Shown here piece by piece: positions 30,237 through 40,872 of a stretch of DNA of 64,000 bases (position 1 is the stretch's first letter; the number at the start of each line of letters is the position of its first letter). This DNA is from Bifidobacterium ramosum. Lineage in GTDB: Bacteria; Actinomycetota; Actinomycetes; Actinomycetales; Bifidobacteriaceae. The notes beneath the pieces were generated by a model. The model searched no databases. It saw nothing but the letters and a program-made list of their open reading frames with translations, and was not told the DNA's origin. The stretch is taken from positions 1 through 64,000 of the forward strand of contig NZ_WBSM01000011.1 of the NCBI RefSeq assembly GCF_009299505.1. Direction: 5' to 3'. A program made the translations under genes and the position numbers.

Positions 30237-30848
30237 ATGAACGATCCGCAGACCGATACGTCGCACACCGGCCCGGTCGGCCCAGCCGACCCGGCCGAAT
30301 CAACCGTCACCGTCACGTCAGCCACTCCAACCAATCCGACTGGCACAGCCGACACCATGCCCCACGCGCCCGCCGTATGGCAGCCATATCCCGACCGCAT
30401 CCAGCGCATGTGGCTGGCGAGCGAGGCGCTGCAGTGCGTCTTCTGGCTCGCGGTGTGCGCCGCCGCGGCCGTGGTCTGCCGGCTGAACGACTGGTGGAGC
30501 TGGCAGCCGATCGTCATCGGTCTGCTCGCCGCGGTCAACGTGCTCGACTTCGCGTCGCAGCCGCTGCAGACGCGCTACAAGTACGCGTTTCACCGGTTCA
30601 TGATCGACGACCGGTTCCTGCGCATCCGCACGGGATGGCTGTTCCGCTCGACCGTCACGGTGCCATACAACCGCGTGCAACATGTGGATACGAAACAGGG
30701 GCCGCTGCTGCGCAGGTTTGGTCTGACGACGATTGTGATTCATACGGCCGCCACCGCACACGAGATCGCCTCACTGGATGCGGCCGAGGCGGAGCGTGTG
30801 ACGGCGCTCATCACCGAGCACGTCGCCGCCGCGAAGGAGGACCTGTGA
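30237..30848 (+). CDS. PH-domain (YdbS-like) membrane protein
   Basis: 203 residues. A Thr/Pro/Asp-rich N-terminal stretch of about 50 residues is followed by two membrane helices (LQCVFWLAVCAAAAVV, IVIGLLAAVNVLDF) and a bacterial PH (bPH2/DUF304) domain: RFLRIRTGWLFRSTVTVPYNRVQHVDTKQGPLLRRFGL. The start ATG 30237 follows AAGGGG at 6 bp. Its stop overlaps the start of the next gene (TGATG). Pairs of such genes (ydbS/ydbT) are widespread; ydbST was linked to bacteriocin resistance in Bacillus. Confidence 0.88.
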   Translation: MNDPQTDTSHTGPVGPADPAESTVTVTSATPTNPTGTADTMPHAPAVWQPYPDRIQRMWLASEALQCVFWLAVCAAAAVVCRLNDWWSWQPIVIGLLAAVNVLDFASQPLQTRYKYAFHRFMIDDRFLRIRTGWLFRSTVTVPYNRVQHVDTKQGPLLRRFGLTTIVIHTAATAHEIASLDAAEAERVTALITEHVAAAKEDL

Positions 30849-32950
30849 TGGGCGGCGCGCATGGCACCGACGGATGGCGCAGGTTGCATCCGGCCGCACT
30901 GATCGTTGGCATGATCGGTTCGTTTAAGTCCGCGATCGGCGTGTTGCTTGCCGTCGTCGGCTATCAGATCGTCCGCGACGGATGGTCGCCGTGGATGTTC
31001 GTCGGTGCCGTCGCGCTGATCCTGGCGCTCGTCGTCGTGCCGCCGGTCATCGAATGGCTGACCACACGTTACCGACTGGGTGCGGATTCGCTGGAGTTCC
31101 GTACGGGATTGTTCTCGCGCACTCGTCGCACGATCGGCTATGCGGCGATCCATGCGATCGACGGCACGGCACCGGTGTACTTCCAGCCGTTCGGCGTGGT
31201 GCGATTGACGATCACGGCCGCCGGATCGGATGCGAACATCACGCTCGACGCGGTGCCGGTCGCGCTGCAGCTCGAACTCGAATCGCTGCGGTCGGCCAGT
31301 CACGACGGGCATGCTGCCGATGATGGCCGTTGCGCTGCACACGCCGATGTTGCCGCGACCGGCACGGGCCTGAATCCCGGACCGGCTCTCGCCGCGGGTT
31401 CGCCGCTCAGCCCGTATCCTACGGCTGCACACGTAGTCACCGCCGCCGCACACGCCGCAAACGTTCCCAGCGTCGCAAACGTTACCAGCATCGCAAACGT
31501 ACGCATCCCGTCCTCCACAGGCGCATGCGGTACCATCGTGGACACATCGGTAGACGGTATGGCACCGTCCACGCCCGTGGCGACCTTATCAACCGGCGAT
31601 ACCGAACCGTCGTCCGCCACGAGATCGGCACCGCGGCCCGCAACGACCACGACTGCCGCTGCCGTCTCGCGCACCGTTTCCTCCATACCGCCGGCATCAG
31701 TAGCATCTGCACCATCCACGGCATCAGCCACCGCCGACCGCCCGGTGTTCCGCGCATCCGTGCGCGACATCCTGCTGTTCGCGATCACTGACCTCGGCTT
31801 TCTCGCCGCCGCGCTCGCGGTCTATGCAGCCTTCGACAAAGTCCGCGATTTCATCCCTCGCACGTGGATGCGCACCGCCACGCAGTCGGTCGATGCGATC
31901 GTCGCGCAAGGCGTGCTGTCGGTCGTACTGCTCGCACTGGCGTGCGTGATCGCGCTCATGATCGTGAGCATCGTCTCGGCGATGCTGCGGTTCTACGGGT
32001 TCGAAGTGTGGCGTCGCGGCGACGATCTCGTGGTGGTGCGGGGGCTGTTTACGCGCCACACGATGACGTTGCCGGTCCGCCGTATTCAGACGATCGTGAT
32101 ACGGCAGTCGTTGCTGCGGCGACCGTTCGGCTTGTGTTCGGTGAGTCTTGGCTTGAGCTCGTCAGTTGACAACGATGGCGATGATGCGAACGACGGCGGC
32201 AATGCGGCAAATATTCTGCCGGTCGTGGGGATGCGTCGCGTGACTGCATTGCTGCACGTGATGCTGCCGGAGTGGGATGTGCGCAACGATCTGCCGGTAC
32301 GGCGGACGGGGCACGGGTTGACACGGTATTACGTGACGCTGCCGGCGGCGCTCGGCGTGGCGACGACGGCGCTCGCGGCCACGGTCGTGATCGTGCAGGG
32401 TTGGTCGGGCAACTGGCTGCTGCGGATGATTCCGGCGGTGCCGTTCGTGATTTTCGCGTGGTGGACAGCGAGCCGTTGGCTGCGTTCGCAGGTCGACGGT
32501 TACACGTTGATGGATGACGCAGCGGATGGCGGAACACCGCGCAGGATGCAGGTATCGGATGCGACGAATGGCAAGGCAGACCGTGGGACACCGCGTAGGA
32601 TGAACGCGGCGGGGGCGACGGATAATGTGATCGACGCGACATCTGGCAGTGCTGACGCGGCGTCGGACATCACGATGAACACGGCAACGGACGCTGCGAA
32701 CGTTGGCACTGGCACACCGCTGCCTCACCGCATTATGGTGACCGGCGCAAGCGGGCTGACGCGGTTCACGATGGTCACCCGCCGCTCGCGGGTGCAGTCG
32801 GCTATTCGCAAAACAGCGGTATGGCGTGCTTCGCGCGGTATCGAAACGCTGCTGATGCCATTGTTCGTCACCAACGATACCGACGAACTGCGGTTCCAGT
32901 TCATCCGCCGGTCCGACGCCGACCGTCTCACCGCCTGGCTCGAGTCCTAG
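30848..32950 (+). CDS. Large multi-PH-domain (YdbT-like) membrane protein
   Basis: 700 residues. First unit (about 1-155): two helices then a bPH2 domain (YRLGADSLEFRTGLFSRTRRTIGYAAIHAIDG). A Thr/Ser/Ala/Val-rich linker of about 140 residues follows (about 160-300). Second unit: helices near 305-380 and GLFTRHTMTLPVRRIQTIVIRQSLLRRPFGL. Third unit: two helices, another Asp/Ala/Thr-rich insertion, then TRFTMVTRRSRVQSAIRKTAVWR. AAGGAGG lies 7 bp upstream, inside the preceding gene. The two insertions are unusual for this family. Confidence 0.87.
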   Translation: MGGAHGTDGWRRLHPAALIVGMIGSFKSAIGVLLAVVGYQIVRDGWSPWMFVGAVALILALVVVPPVIEWLTTRYRLGADSLEFRTGLFSRTRRTIGYAAIHAIDGTAPVYFQPFGVVRLTITAAGSDANITLDAVPVALQLELESLRSASHDGHAADDGRCAAHADVAATGTGLNPGPALAAGSPLSPYPTAAHVVTAAAHAANVPSVANVTSIANVRIPSSTGACGTIVDTSVDGMAPSTPVATLSTGDTEPSSATRSAPRPATTTTAAAVSRTVSSIPPASVASAPSTASATADRPVFRASVRDILLFAITDLGFLAAALAVYAAFDKVRDFIPRTWMRTATQSVDAIVAQGVLSVVLLALACVIALMIVSIVSAMLRFYGFEVWRRGDDLVVVRGLFTRHTMTLPVRRIQTIVIRQSLLRRPFGLCSVSLGLSSSVDNDGDDANDGGNAANILPVVGMRRVTALLHVMLPEWDVRNDLPVRRTGHGLTRYYVTLPAALGVATTALAATVVIVQGWSGNWLLRMIPAVPFVIFAWWTASRWLRSQVDGYTLMDDAADGGTPRRMQVSDATNGKADRGTPRRMNAAGATDNVIDATSGSADAASDITMNTATDAANVGTGTPLPHRIMVTGASGLTRFTMVTRRSRVQSAIRKTAVWRASRGIETLLMPLFVTNDTDELRFQFIRRSDADRLTAWLES

Positions 32951-32997
32951 CCTCGCCCCGGCATCCCACCGGCGGTGTCACTCATCCCCATCCCTTC

Positions 32998-33255
32998 TAA
33001 CGGACATACAGCCGATTCCACGCTCGTATCGGCTGTATGTCCGTCAGTGGTGCAGTGCGCAAACCCGAGGAACAGCCAGCAAAAACACAGCTCTACCCCC
33101 TCAACGGACATACAGCCGAAAACGATAGGCAAATCGACTGTATGTCCGTTAAGAGTAGCGCGCACAGTATCAAGAAAGACCATCAGGGAATACGACCCCC
33201 ACCTTCAACGGACATACAGCCGATACGAGCGCAAAATCGGCTGTATGTCCGTCAG
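32998..33255. repeat. Three GGACATACAGCC hairpins
   Basis: Core arms start at 32999/33027, 33103/33132 and 33207/33235, i.e. units about 104 bp apart. They separate two convergent genes; the gap holds nothing else. Confidence 0.88.
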
Positions 33256-33296
33256 GGGGTTAGCGCATGTCCATCGTCGAGACACCACCGCTGCCG

Positions 33297-36200
33297 CTAC
33301 CCTAGTAGCGCCAAGAGGTCGTCCTTGGTGAGCGCGGCGACGGAACGGCCGGTGGATGACGACGCGGCGTCCACGAACCGCTCAGCGAGGTCGGTCTTCG
33401 ACCGCTGCAAATTCAGGATTCGCTCCTCGATCGTGTCCTTCGCAACGATCTGGTACACGTTCACGTCCTGCGTTTGCCCGATGCGGTGCGCGCGGTCGGT
33501 GGCCTGATTCTGCGCGGCCGCATTCCACCACGGGTCGGCGTGTACGACCACGCACGCGCCGGTCAGGTTCAAGCCGGTGTTGCCGGCCTTGAGCGAGATG
33601 AGGAACACGGGCGTCTCGTCGCGGTTGAACTGGTCGACCAGTTCCAGACGCCGCTTCTTCGGCGTCGCGCCAGTGATGACATCGTATGCGACACCGTTCG
33701 CCCGCAGCCGCTCAGCGATCAGGTCAAGGTAGCTCGTGAACTGCGAGAAGATGAGCATCTTGCGTCCGGCGTCACGGCACGAGTCGACCAGCTCGGCGAT
33801 CGCGTCGAGCTTGGCGGAACTCACCTTGCCGTGTTTCACCGGCTGTTTCACGGACGATTGGGCGAGCATATCACCTTGTTCCACAGCCTGTTTCACAGAT
33901 TGTTCCGCACCTTGTTCCGCACCTTGTTCCACAGCCTGTTCCACGATCCTGCCGCCGTTTGCGCCATCCACGGCATCCGCCCGCCCGGCATTGTCGTACA
34001 ACAGCCGCGGATCGCAGCACACCTGCCGCAGCTTCGTCAGCTGCGCGAGGATCTGAATCTTGCCGGTGTTGAAGTCGGCCGGTTTCTGCTTGAGGATCGC
34101 CGACCGCAACTGCTGCTCGAGCGCCGCATACAGTTTGCGCTGTTCGCCGGCGAGCTGCACGGTGATGACGTTCTCGATTTTGTCAGGCAGGTCCTTGAGC
34201 ACCTGCGATTTGAGTCGACGCAGAATGAACGGCCCGACGAACGACTGCAACTTGCGTTGCGCGGATTCGTCGCCGCTGAGGATCGGCATTTCGAACCGTT
34301 CGCGGAAATGCGCGTAACTGCCAAGCATGCCGGGCATGAGAAAGTCGAAGATGCTCCACAATTCGCTGAGCCGGTTTTCGATTGGCGTGCCGGTGAGTGC
34401 GAACCTATGCGCCGCTGCGATCGATCGCACCGCCTTCGCGGCCTTGGTCGCCGCGTTCTTGATGTACTGCGCCTCGTCCAGCGTCATGCAGTAGAACGCA
34501 AGGCCGGCGTAGTCGTCGATGTCGCGGCGCAGCAAATCGTACGACGTGACGAGCAGGTCGGGTATGTCCGTCGTCGTGCCATCGTTCGCACCGTCCGCAT
34601 CATCTCGCACAGCCTGCCGGTCGTCCTGCTGAGCATCGCGGATCTCACTCAACGTCGCACGACGCGACGCCTTCGATCCGGCGACCGTCTCGACGCGCAG
34701 CGACGTCGCGAACTTGGCCGCCTCCGCCGCCCAGTTGTACACCAGCGACGCCGGGCAGACGATAAGGCTCGGCGTGCACGCGGCCCGCGCCTCATCGCGC
34801 CGCGCCAGCAGGAACGACAGCAGCTGCACCGTCTTGCCGAGACCCATTTCGTCGGCGAGGATGCCGCCGAATCCCTTGTCGCACACCGCGTTGAGCCAGC
34901 GGAATCCCTCGGCCTGATACGGCCGCAGCACGTCGGCCAGCGATGCGGGCACGTGGTATGCGTTCGGGTCGATCACGCGCAGGTCATTCAGATATGCACG
35001 GAAGCTCGCGTCTTTGCCCGCGTCGTCGATCTGGCTGTCGAGATAGTACGCCTCGAATGCGGGCACCGTGACCGCGCCGGTTTCGAGTTCCGACGGCTTG
35101 AGTCCCAGATCGGCGGCGACGTCGTCGAGCGCGGACGTGTCGACGGTGCGCAGGTCGACGAACGCGCCGTTGCGCAGACGATGAAAACGTTTGCGCTTGC
35201 GATAGCTGGCGAGCAGCGCGGGCACGTCGTCTGGGTCGATTTCGTCGGCGATGGGCGAGATCTCGACCAATCCCGACCGCACCGACAGACCGACCTTGAT
35301 GGTGGGGCGAGGCATGGCCGCCAGCCCATCGAACGCGGGTGTGGCGTACACGTCGCCGAGGCCGCGCAGCACCGGCAGCCCTTCGGTAAGCAGCTTGTAC
35401 ACCGCGTTGTCGTCAGATTCGGGGATGAACGCGACCGCGCCGCTCGGTCGCGGGAAGTAGTGGAGTACCGCCTCGACGGCGAGTCGTTCGGCGTCCTTGT
35501 CGCGCAGCTGGTCGTCGGGCGCGTGGCCGATGCCGTCGAACACGTGGTAGCGTTTGTTGCCGTAGCGCGCCTGCACGTCGCAGGTGATGCCGTGCAGGTC
35601 ACGGTCGAGGTAGATCGCAATGCGGCAGGGCACACGTATGAGCCGTAGCAGTTCGGGCGGCAGGTCGATGTGCAGTCCGGTGCGCGGCGTTGCGTTCGTT
35701 TCGTCGTCGATGGCGGAGGACGGCACTGCACGCGGGTCACGAACGTTGTCATCGTTACGAACGTTGTCATAGTCGGCAACATCATCACCAACGTTGTCAT
35801 CATGACGAACGTTGTCACGGCTGCGAACGTTGGCGGGACCGGCCGACTCGCCACGTCCGGCCCCGCCGGCGGTCAGCAGCGGCAGCATCGTACGCGCGAA
35901 CATCGCCACGTCGGCCGCGCCGAGATACAGCGACGCATGATCGTCGTCGCCGCACAGCAACGTCAGCAGATCGCGTTGTTTCGCGAGATTCGCGTCGCAC
36001 CGGTAGATCGTCGCCGGCGCGACGGCGGCATGCGACTGCGCGCGCGATGCGTTGGCCCGAAGCCATTGCACGATGTCGGTGCCACCCATATTGCCGCCCG
36101 GATTGCCGCCCACACCTCCGGGAAACTCGTCGGGGAACCCGTTGACGAACGGTCCGCCGATCGGCGTCGGCGCGTCATGGCCGGCAGCCGTCCCACGCGC

Positions 36201-37775
36201 GACGGCCGTGTCTCGCGCTCCGCCCGTCGCAGGCCGTCCGCCCGTATCGCCCGTCGTGTTCGCATCCGCCGCCAGCACCGCCGCGGACAACGGCCGCACG
36301 ATCACATACGTCGACCGCTGCCCGGCAATGAATCGCTCCACGCACTGCGTGTGCCGCAGCCAGTACCCAGCCGGCGCGGCGCTGTCATCGTCGACCCGTC
36401 GCGCGCCGAACGTACCGGTCGCGCCAACCATGCCGGACGCATCGCCGGTCGCACCATCCGCATCATCCGCACCGCTCCCCTCGGCCCGCGTCATCGACAG
36501 TCCCAGATCGGGGTCGCCATCCACCACGCGCGTCGGCATGACCGGCATGTAGTACCGCGCGGACGGTGCGTAGTCAATCGTCGCATCCGTACCGGCGTAC
36601 ACGTCGAGCAGATCGGCGATCTCGCCGTCCGACAGCCGCATCGCCGCCGCGTCCGTCCGCCGCAGCGACACGTACGGATCGCTGTCGATTGTGCCACGGA
36701 TCGTCTGCGCGCGGTCGAGAATGTCGAGCACGGCTTGCGAGCGCCGGTCGAACGCGTCGCGCGTGTGGATGAACGCGAGCTTCTTGCCATACGAGACGAA
36801 TTCCTGATAGCGGACAGCCTGCAGCAATTCGGCGATGTCCTTGACCACGTAGGAGATGCCGCGCGATGGCACCTGGATGCGCAGTTTGATCGAGCAGCCG
36901 GTATCGTCGTGCGTTTCGAGCGTCAGGCGCAGCGTGACGCTGCCGATCGGCATGTGACGAACGGCACCGGTGCAACCGCCGTCGGTGGTGCCACCCGCGT
37001 CGGCGATGGTGCCGATCTCCTTGAGCAGGCTGAGCTGACGGTCTTTGGCCTTGGCCTGCATGTCGGCGTCGCGCTGGCGCATGAACGTGGCGAGTTCGCG
37101 CGAGGTGCGGCGGACGGCGGGCAGTCGGCCGGCGATCAACCGGCCGTTGGCGGCTCCGTTGCCGGCGCCGGCGACGCGGCGGAACCAGTCGCGGTGACTG
37201 TTGTAGGCCATGACGAGTGCGATGACATGTTTGCAGATGCCGGAGAACCGTCCGTATGCGGGGCAGGTGCAGTGCGATGCGACGAGATCGCCGGCGTTGT
37301 CGTCGACGTCGACGGAGACGCGATAGTCGTCGGCGTAACGGTCGGCGGCGTTGACGAGCGCGGCGAGGCTGACGCCGGAGTCGGTGACGGCGCAGGTGAA
37401 GTCGTGCATGCGGTGTGATGCGAGGATTTCGTTGGCGCGGAAGTATGATCGGCCGCCGCGCTTGCGCAACGTGGTGTCGCTGACAATCGGACCGGCGCCG
37501 TAGGACGGGCCGCCTATGTCACCGATACGACGACGCGCCGGATCGGCGTATGTCGACGATGTGGCCGTGCCGCCGAACCGGCGACGGGTCGAGTCGTCGT
37601 ATGCGTAGGGGTAGGCGTCGCCGTCATACGCGTCGTCGCTGTCGTATGAGCCGTAGGTGACACCGTAGTCATCATCGCCATCGTTGTCATCGTCGTAGCT
37701 GCGATAGCCGCCGCGACCGTTGCCGAAGCTGTCGGATCCCGAGCGGGAACCATATACCGACGCATGCCAATCCAT
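33297..37775 (-). CDS. SWIM zinc-finger SNF2-family helicase
   Basis: About 1492 residues. Residues 1-95 are disordered and rich in Gly, Asp, Tyr and Ser. A SWIM zinc finger follows (Cys169, Cys171, Cys181, His183 in SHCTCPAYGRFSGICKH). A long regulatory region has several Asp/Ala/Asn-rich insertions (about 445-720). The SNF2 motor includes LADEMGLGKTVQLL near 975, LDEAQYIKN near 1095, ALTGTPIENRLSELWSIFDFL, and the C-lobe motif QATDRAHRIGQTQDVNVYQ. A Gln/Glu/Val repeat (EQAVEQGAEQGAEQ) interrupts the C-lobe. Likely a DNA-dependent ATPase acting on protein-DNA or RNA polymerase complexes. The ATG 37775 is chosen; 37859 is an alternative. Confidence 0.92.
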   Translation of the reverse strand: MDWHASVYGSRSGSDSFGNGRGGYRSYDDDNDGDDDYGVTYGSYDSDDAYDGDAYPYAYDDSTRRRFGGTATSSTYADPARRRIGDIGGPSYGAGPIVSDTTLRKRGGRSYFRANEILASHRMHDFTCAVTDSGVSLAALVNAADRYADDYRVSVDVDDNAGDLVASHCTCPAYGRFSGICKHVIALVMAYNSHRDWFRRVAGAGNGAANGRLIAGRLPAVRRTSRELATFMRQRDADMQAKAKDRQLSLLKEIGTIADAGGTTDGGCTGAVRHMPIGSVTLRLTLETHDDTGCSIKLRIQVPSRGISYVVKDIAELLQAVRYQEFVSYGKKLAFIHTRDAFDRRSQAVLDILDRAQTIRGTIDSDPYVSLRRTDAAAMRLSDGEIADLLDVYAGTDATIDYAPSARYYMPVMPTRVVDGDPDLGLSMTRAEGSGADDADGATGDASGMVGATGTFGARRVDDDSAAPAGYWLRHTQCVERFIAGQRSTYVIVRPLSAAVLAADANTTGDTGGRPATGGARDTAVARGTAAGHDAPTPIGGPFVNGFPDEFPGGVGGNPGGNMGGTDIVQWLRANASRAQSHAAVAPATIYRCDANLAKQRDLLTLLCGDDDHASLYLGAADVAMFARTMLPLLTAGGAGRGESAGPANVRSRDNVRHDDNVGDDVADYDNVRNDDNVRDPRAVPSSAIDDETNATPRTGLHIDLPPELLRLIRVPCRIAIYLDRDLHGITCDVQARYGNKRYHVFDGIGHAPDDQLRDKDAERLAVEAVLHYFPRPSGAVAFIPESDDNAVYKLLTEGLPVLRGLGDVYATPAFDGLAAMPRPTIKVGLSVRSGLVEISPIADEIDPDDVPALLASYRKRKRFHRLRNGAFVDLRTVDTSALDDVAADLGLKPSELETGAVTVPAFEAYYLDSQIDDAGKDASFRAYLNDLRVIDPNAYHVPASLADVLRPYQAEGFRWLNAVCDKGFGGILADEMGLGKTVQLLSFLLARRDEARAACTPSLIVCPASLVYNWAAEAAKFATSLRVETVAGSKASRRATLSEIRDAQQDDRQAVRDDADGANDGTTTDIPDLLVTSYDLLRRDIDDYAGLAFYCMTLDEAQYIKNAATKAAKAVRSIAAAHRFALTGTPIENRLSELWSIFDFLMPGMLGSYAHFRERFEMPILSGDESAQRKLQSFVGPFILRRLKSQVLKDLPDKIENVITVQLAGEQRKLYAALEQQLRSAILKQKPADFNTGKIQILAQLTKLRQVCCDPRLLYDNAGRADAVDGANGGRIVEQAVEQGAEQGAEQSVKQAVEQGDMLAQSSVKQPVKHGKVSSAKLDAIAELVDSCRDAGRKMLIFSQFTSYLDLIAERLRANGVAYDVITGATPKKRRLELVDQFNRDETPVFLISLKAGNTGLNLTGACVVVHADPWWNAAAQNQATDRAHRIGQTQDVNVYQIVAKDTIEERILNLQRSKTDLAERFVDAASSSTGRSVAALTKDDLLALLG

Positions 37776-37970
37776 ATCCGCCGCCCTTCCGATCGCCGCC
37801 GCCCATTCGTTCCATCCTACCCGCGTTCCGTCACACGGCGCTCGTCCCGTGAACCTCATTCCTCAGCCTCACCCAGCAAGCTCCGTTCCGCCAGCCTCTT
37901 CCGCCAGCCTCTTCCGTCGGACTCGTTCCGTCGGACTCGTTCCGTCCCTCCCCACGCTTGCCGCTCCTTC

Positions 37971-38469
37971 TCACGGACAACCAGCCGAAAACACCCGCCC
38001 AATCGGCTGGTTGTCCGTTGAGGCACAGAGCACGCCTCGTCACGGCAAGAGCAGTCCCGGCGTCATATCTCGCCCCCTCTACGGACAACCAGCCGATCTG
38101 GATAGGCAAATCGGCTGGTTGTCCGTTGAATTACAGAGCCACAATGCGACGGAAGCAACCCATGACGCCACATCCCTCTTCCCCCAACGGACAACCAGCC
38201 GATTCACCCACCCCGATCGGCTGTATGTCCGTTAGGGGGTGAGAAGGCTAAGAGGTGAGGAATTGAGGTAAGGCAGGGCAAAGCAAGGCGAGAAGAAACA
38301 AGGCAAGAGAGGCTGTAACATCCGCAGCGTCTTCGGCACTCCGCCACGACACACCGTCACCTGCCACAACGCATCATCACCCCGTCGTGACGCATCATCA
38401 ACCGCCACGACATACAAACAACGGACATACAGCCGATTCCGTCGGGGAAATCGGCTGTATGTCCGTTAA
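37971..38469. repeat. Four hairpins, mostly GGACAACCAGCC variant
   Basis: Core arms start at 37972/38001, 38080/38109, 38186/38215 and 38420/38449, each 29 bp apart. The first two have AACC/GGTT in both arms, the third is a hybrid (AACC left, GTAT right), the fourth is the ATAC variant and lies just past leuD, where it can terminate leuCD. No gene is visible in 37860-38521. Confidence 0.87.
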
Positions 38470-38521
38470 AAGAGAGAAGGGAGGGGCAAGCCGCTAGAAA
38501 ACACAGCGGCAGCGGTAACGA

Positions 38522-39205
38522 TCAGCGATCGGCGATCGGGCCGGCCCACTCCGGCTCGTCCTGCGGCTCGCGGGCGGAGGCGATCGGCTCCTCCGGCAGG
38601 TGCTTGGCCGGAATCGTCTTCGGCTTGAACGGGAACCGCTCGGCGCGCATCTTCTCGTACGCGGCGATGTCGTCCTCGTGCTGCAGCGTCAGATCGATGT
38701 CGTCGTAACCGTTCATCAGACGCCAACGCACGTAGTCGTTCACCTCGAACGGCAGCGTCACGTCGCCGCAGGTCACGGTGCGATCCTCGAGTGAGACGGT
38801 CATCGTGCGGCCCGGCTCCTCCTCGAGCAGCTTCCACAGCAGCTCGACGGACTCCTGCGGCATGATCGCCGCCAGCACGCCGTTCTTCGCGGTGTTGCCG
38901 TAGAAGATGTCGGCGAAGCGCGGCGCGATGACCACACGGAATCCGTAGTCATGCAACGCCCACACGGCGTGCTCGCGCGAGGAGCCGATGCCGAAGTCCG
39001 GTCCGGCGACCAGAATCTGGCCCTTCGCATACTCGGGCTTGTTGAGCACGAAGTCCGGGTTGCGGCGCCACGCGTAGAACAGCGCGTCGTCGAAGCCGGT
39101 CTTGGTGACGCGCTTCAGGAACACGGCCGGAATGATCTGGTCGGTGTCGACGTTGGAGCGGCGCAGCGGCACGCCCACACCGGTCAACGTAGTGAGTTTT
39201 TCCAT
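38522..39205 (-). CDS. leuD: 3-isopropylmalate dehydratase small subunit
   Basis: 227 residues. With LeuC it isomerises 2- to 3-isopropylmalate in leucine synthesis. Conserved [15 protein letters not shown] at the start, then [17 protein letters not shown] (substrate-binding swivel domain) and [11 protein letters not shown]. The C-terminal extension after about residue 200 is Glu/Pro-rich. It follows leuC with a 54-bp gap. Confidence 0.97.
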   Translation of the reverse strand: MEKLTTLTGVGVPLRRSNVDTDQIIPAVFLKRVTKTGFDDALFYAWRRNPDFVLNKPEYAKGQILVAGPDFGIGSSREHAVWALHDYGFRVVIAPRFADIFYGNTAKNGVLAAIMPQESVELLWKLLEEEPGRTMTVSLEDRTVTCGDVTLPFEVNDYVRWRLMNGYDDIDLTLQHEDDIAAYEKMRAERFPFKPKTIPAKHLPEEPIASAREPQDEPEWAGPIADR

Positions 39206-39259
39206 GAAATATCAGTCCTTTACAAGATCAAGATCGACTACAGGTCGGCCGCAAACGGC

Positions 39260-40663
39260 TCACAGGTCGGCCGGCGACGAGATCGTGCCGCGAATGGCGG
39301 TGGCGGCGGCAACCTGCGGCGACGCAAGGTGCGTGCGCGAGCCCTTGCCCTGGCGGCCTTCGAAGTTGCGGTTCGACGTCGAGATCGACCGCTCGTCGGG
39401 CACGAGCTTGTCGGGGTTCATGCCGAGGCACATCGAGCAGCCGGCGTTGCGCCATTCCGCGCCGAAGTCCTTGAAGATCTTGTCGAGTCCCTCGCGTTCG
39501 GCCTGCAGACGCACGCGCGACGAGGCCGGCACGACGAGCACGCGGTGGATCGACTTGGCCTTGTGATGGCCCTTCATGATCGCCGCGGCCGCGCGTAGAT
39601 CGTCGATGCGGCCGTTCGTGCACGATCCGATGAACACGGTGTCGACCGGGATGCTCTTGATCGGCGTGCCCGGTTCGAGATCCATATACTTGAGCGCGCG
39701 CTCGGCGGCGGCACGCTTGGTCGCGTCCGCGATCTCGCTCGGCACCGGCACGTTCGCCGTGATCGGCAGGCCTTGGCCGGGGTTGGTGCCCCACGTCACG
39801 TACGGGCCGAGCTTGGTCGCGTCGATGTCCACAACCTTGTCGAACACCGCGTCGTCGTCGGTCTTCAGCGTCTTCCAGTATTCGACCGCACGATCCCACA
39901 TCTCGCCTTCCGGCGCGTGCGGACGGCCCTTGAGGTACTCGAACGTCGTCTCGTCGGGCGCGATCATGCCGGCGCGGGCACCGGCCTCGATCGACATGTT
40001 GCACACGGTCATGCGCTCGTCCATGCTCATCTTGCGGATCGCTTCGCCGCGGTATTCGATCACGTGGCCCTGGCCGCCGCCGGTGCCGATCTTCGCGATG
40101 ATCGCGAGGATGACATCCTTTGCAGTCGCGTCGGCCGGCAGCTCGCCGTTGACGTTGATCGCCATCGTCTTGAACGGCTTCAACGACAACGTTTGCGTCG
40201 CCATCACATGCTCGACCTCGCTCGTGCCGATGCCGAACGCGAGCGCGCCGAACGCGCCGTGCGTCGAGGTGTGCGAGTCGCCGCACACGATCGTCATGCC
40301 CGGCTGCGTGAGGCCCAGGATCGGCGCGAACGCGTGCACGATGCCCTGATCGGCGTCGCCCAGCGGGTGCAGACGCACGCCGAACTCCTTGCAGTTCTTT
40401 TCGAGCGTGCTCAGCTGCAGGGCGCTCGTCTTGTCCGGGTTCGGACGGTCGATGTCGACGGTCGGCGTGTTGTGGTCCTCGGTGGCGATGAGCTGATCGA
40501 CGTGGCGCGGCTTACGTCCTGCGAGTCGCAGGCCCTCGAACGCCTGCGGGCTGGTGACCTCATGCATGAGCATCAGGTCGATGTACAGCAGGTCGGGTGC
40601 CCCATCGCTGCCCTTGCGCACCAAATGATCGGCCCAGACCTTTTCGGCCAGTGTCGTTCCCAT
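39260..40663 (-). CDS. leuC: 3-isopropylmalate dehydratase large subunit
   Basis: 467 residues. The aconitase-type catalytic subunit with a 4Fe-4S cluster: Cys in [13 protein letters not shown], and the pair in [12 protein letters not shown]. Also [26 protein letters not shown]. The ATG 40663 has AGGAGG 7 bp upstream, which decides the start over longer frames. First gene of leuCD and divergent from the IclR-type regulator, a layout conserved in actinobacteria. Confidence 0.97.
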   Translation of the reverse strand: MGTTLAEKVWADHLVRKGSDGAPDLLYIDLMLMHEVTSPQAFEGLRLAGRKPRHVDQLIATEDHNTPTVDIDRPNPDKTSALQLSTLEKNCKEFGVRLHPLGDADQGIVHAFAPILGLTQPGMTIVCGDSHTSTHGAFGALAFGIGTSEVEHVMATQTLSLKPFKTMAINVNGELPADATAKDVILAIIAKIGTGGGQGHVIEYRGEAIRKMSMDERMTVCNMSIEAGARAGMIAPDETTFEYLKGRPHAPEGEMWDRAVEYWKTLKTDDDAVFDKVVDIDATKLGPYVTWGTNPGQGLPITANVPVPSEIADATKRAAAERALKYMDLEPGTPIKSIPVDTVFIGSCTNGRIDDLRAAAAIMKGHHKAKSIHRVLVVPASSRVRLQAEREGLDKIFKDFGAEWRNAGCSMCLGMNPDKLVPDERSISTSNRNFEGRQGKGSRTHLASPQVAAATAIRGTISSPADL

Positions 40664-40835
40664 TCGGATTCCTCCTAATTTTTTCTGCGAGGTCTTGTAC
40701 TCTCGCGTTCTTCGTGGTATATAGCCTATGATTCGCGGCTCGGACGTCGCCGCGAGCGGCCGGTATATGAGATATGCCGTGGACGCTCTCAAACGGGTTC
40801 GCTCGCCATTACCTCGCAACCCGGCCGTCTGCATT

Positions 40836-40864
40836 TTGCGTTTCACTATGTGAGATGGCATAAT
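40836..40864 (+). promoter_or_regulatory. Promoter and candidate operator of the IclR gene
   Basis: TTGCGT (40836-40841), 17-bp spacer, CATAAT (40859-40864). The spacer contains the palindrome TCACTATGTGA (40843-40853). The gene's ATG at 40873 starts 8 nt after the -10 box, so the transcript would be leaderless. The palindrome position suggests autorepression and possibly control of leuCD. Confidence 0.6.
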
Positions 40865-40872
40865 CGTCGATT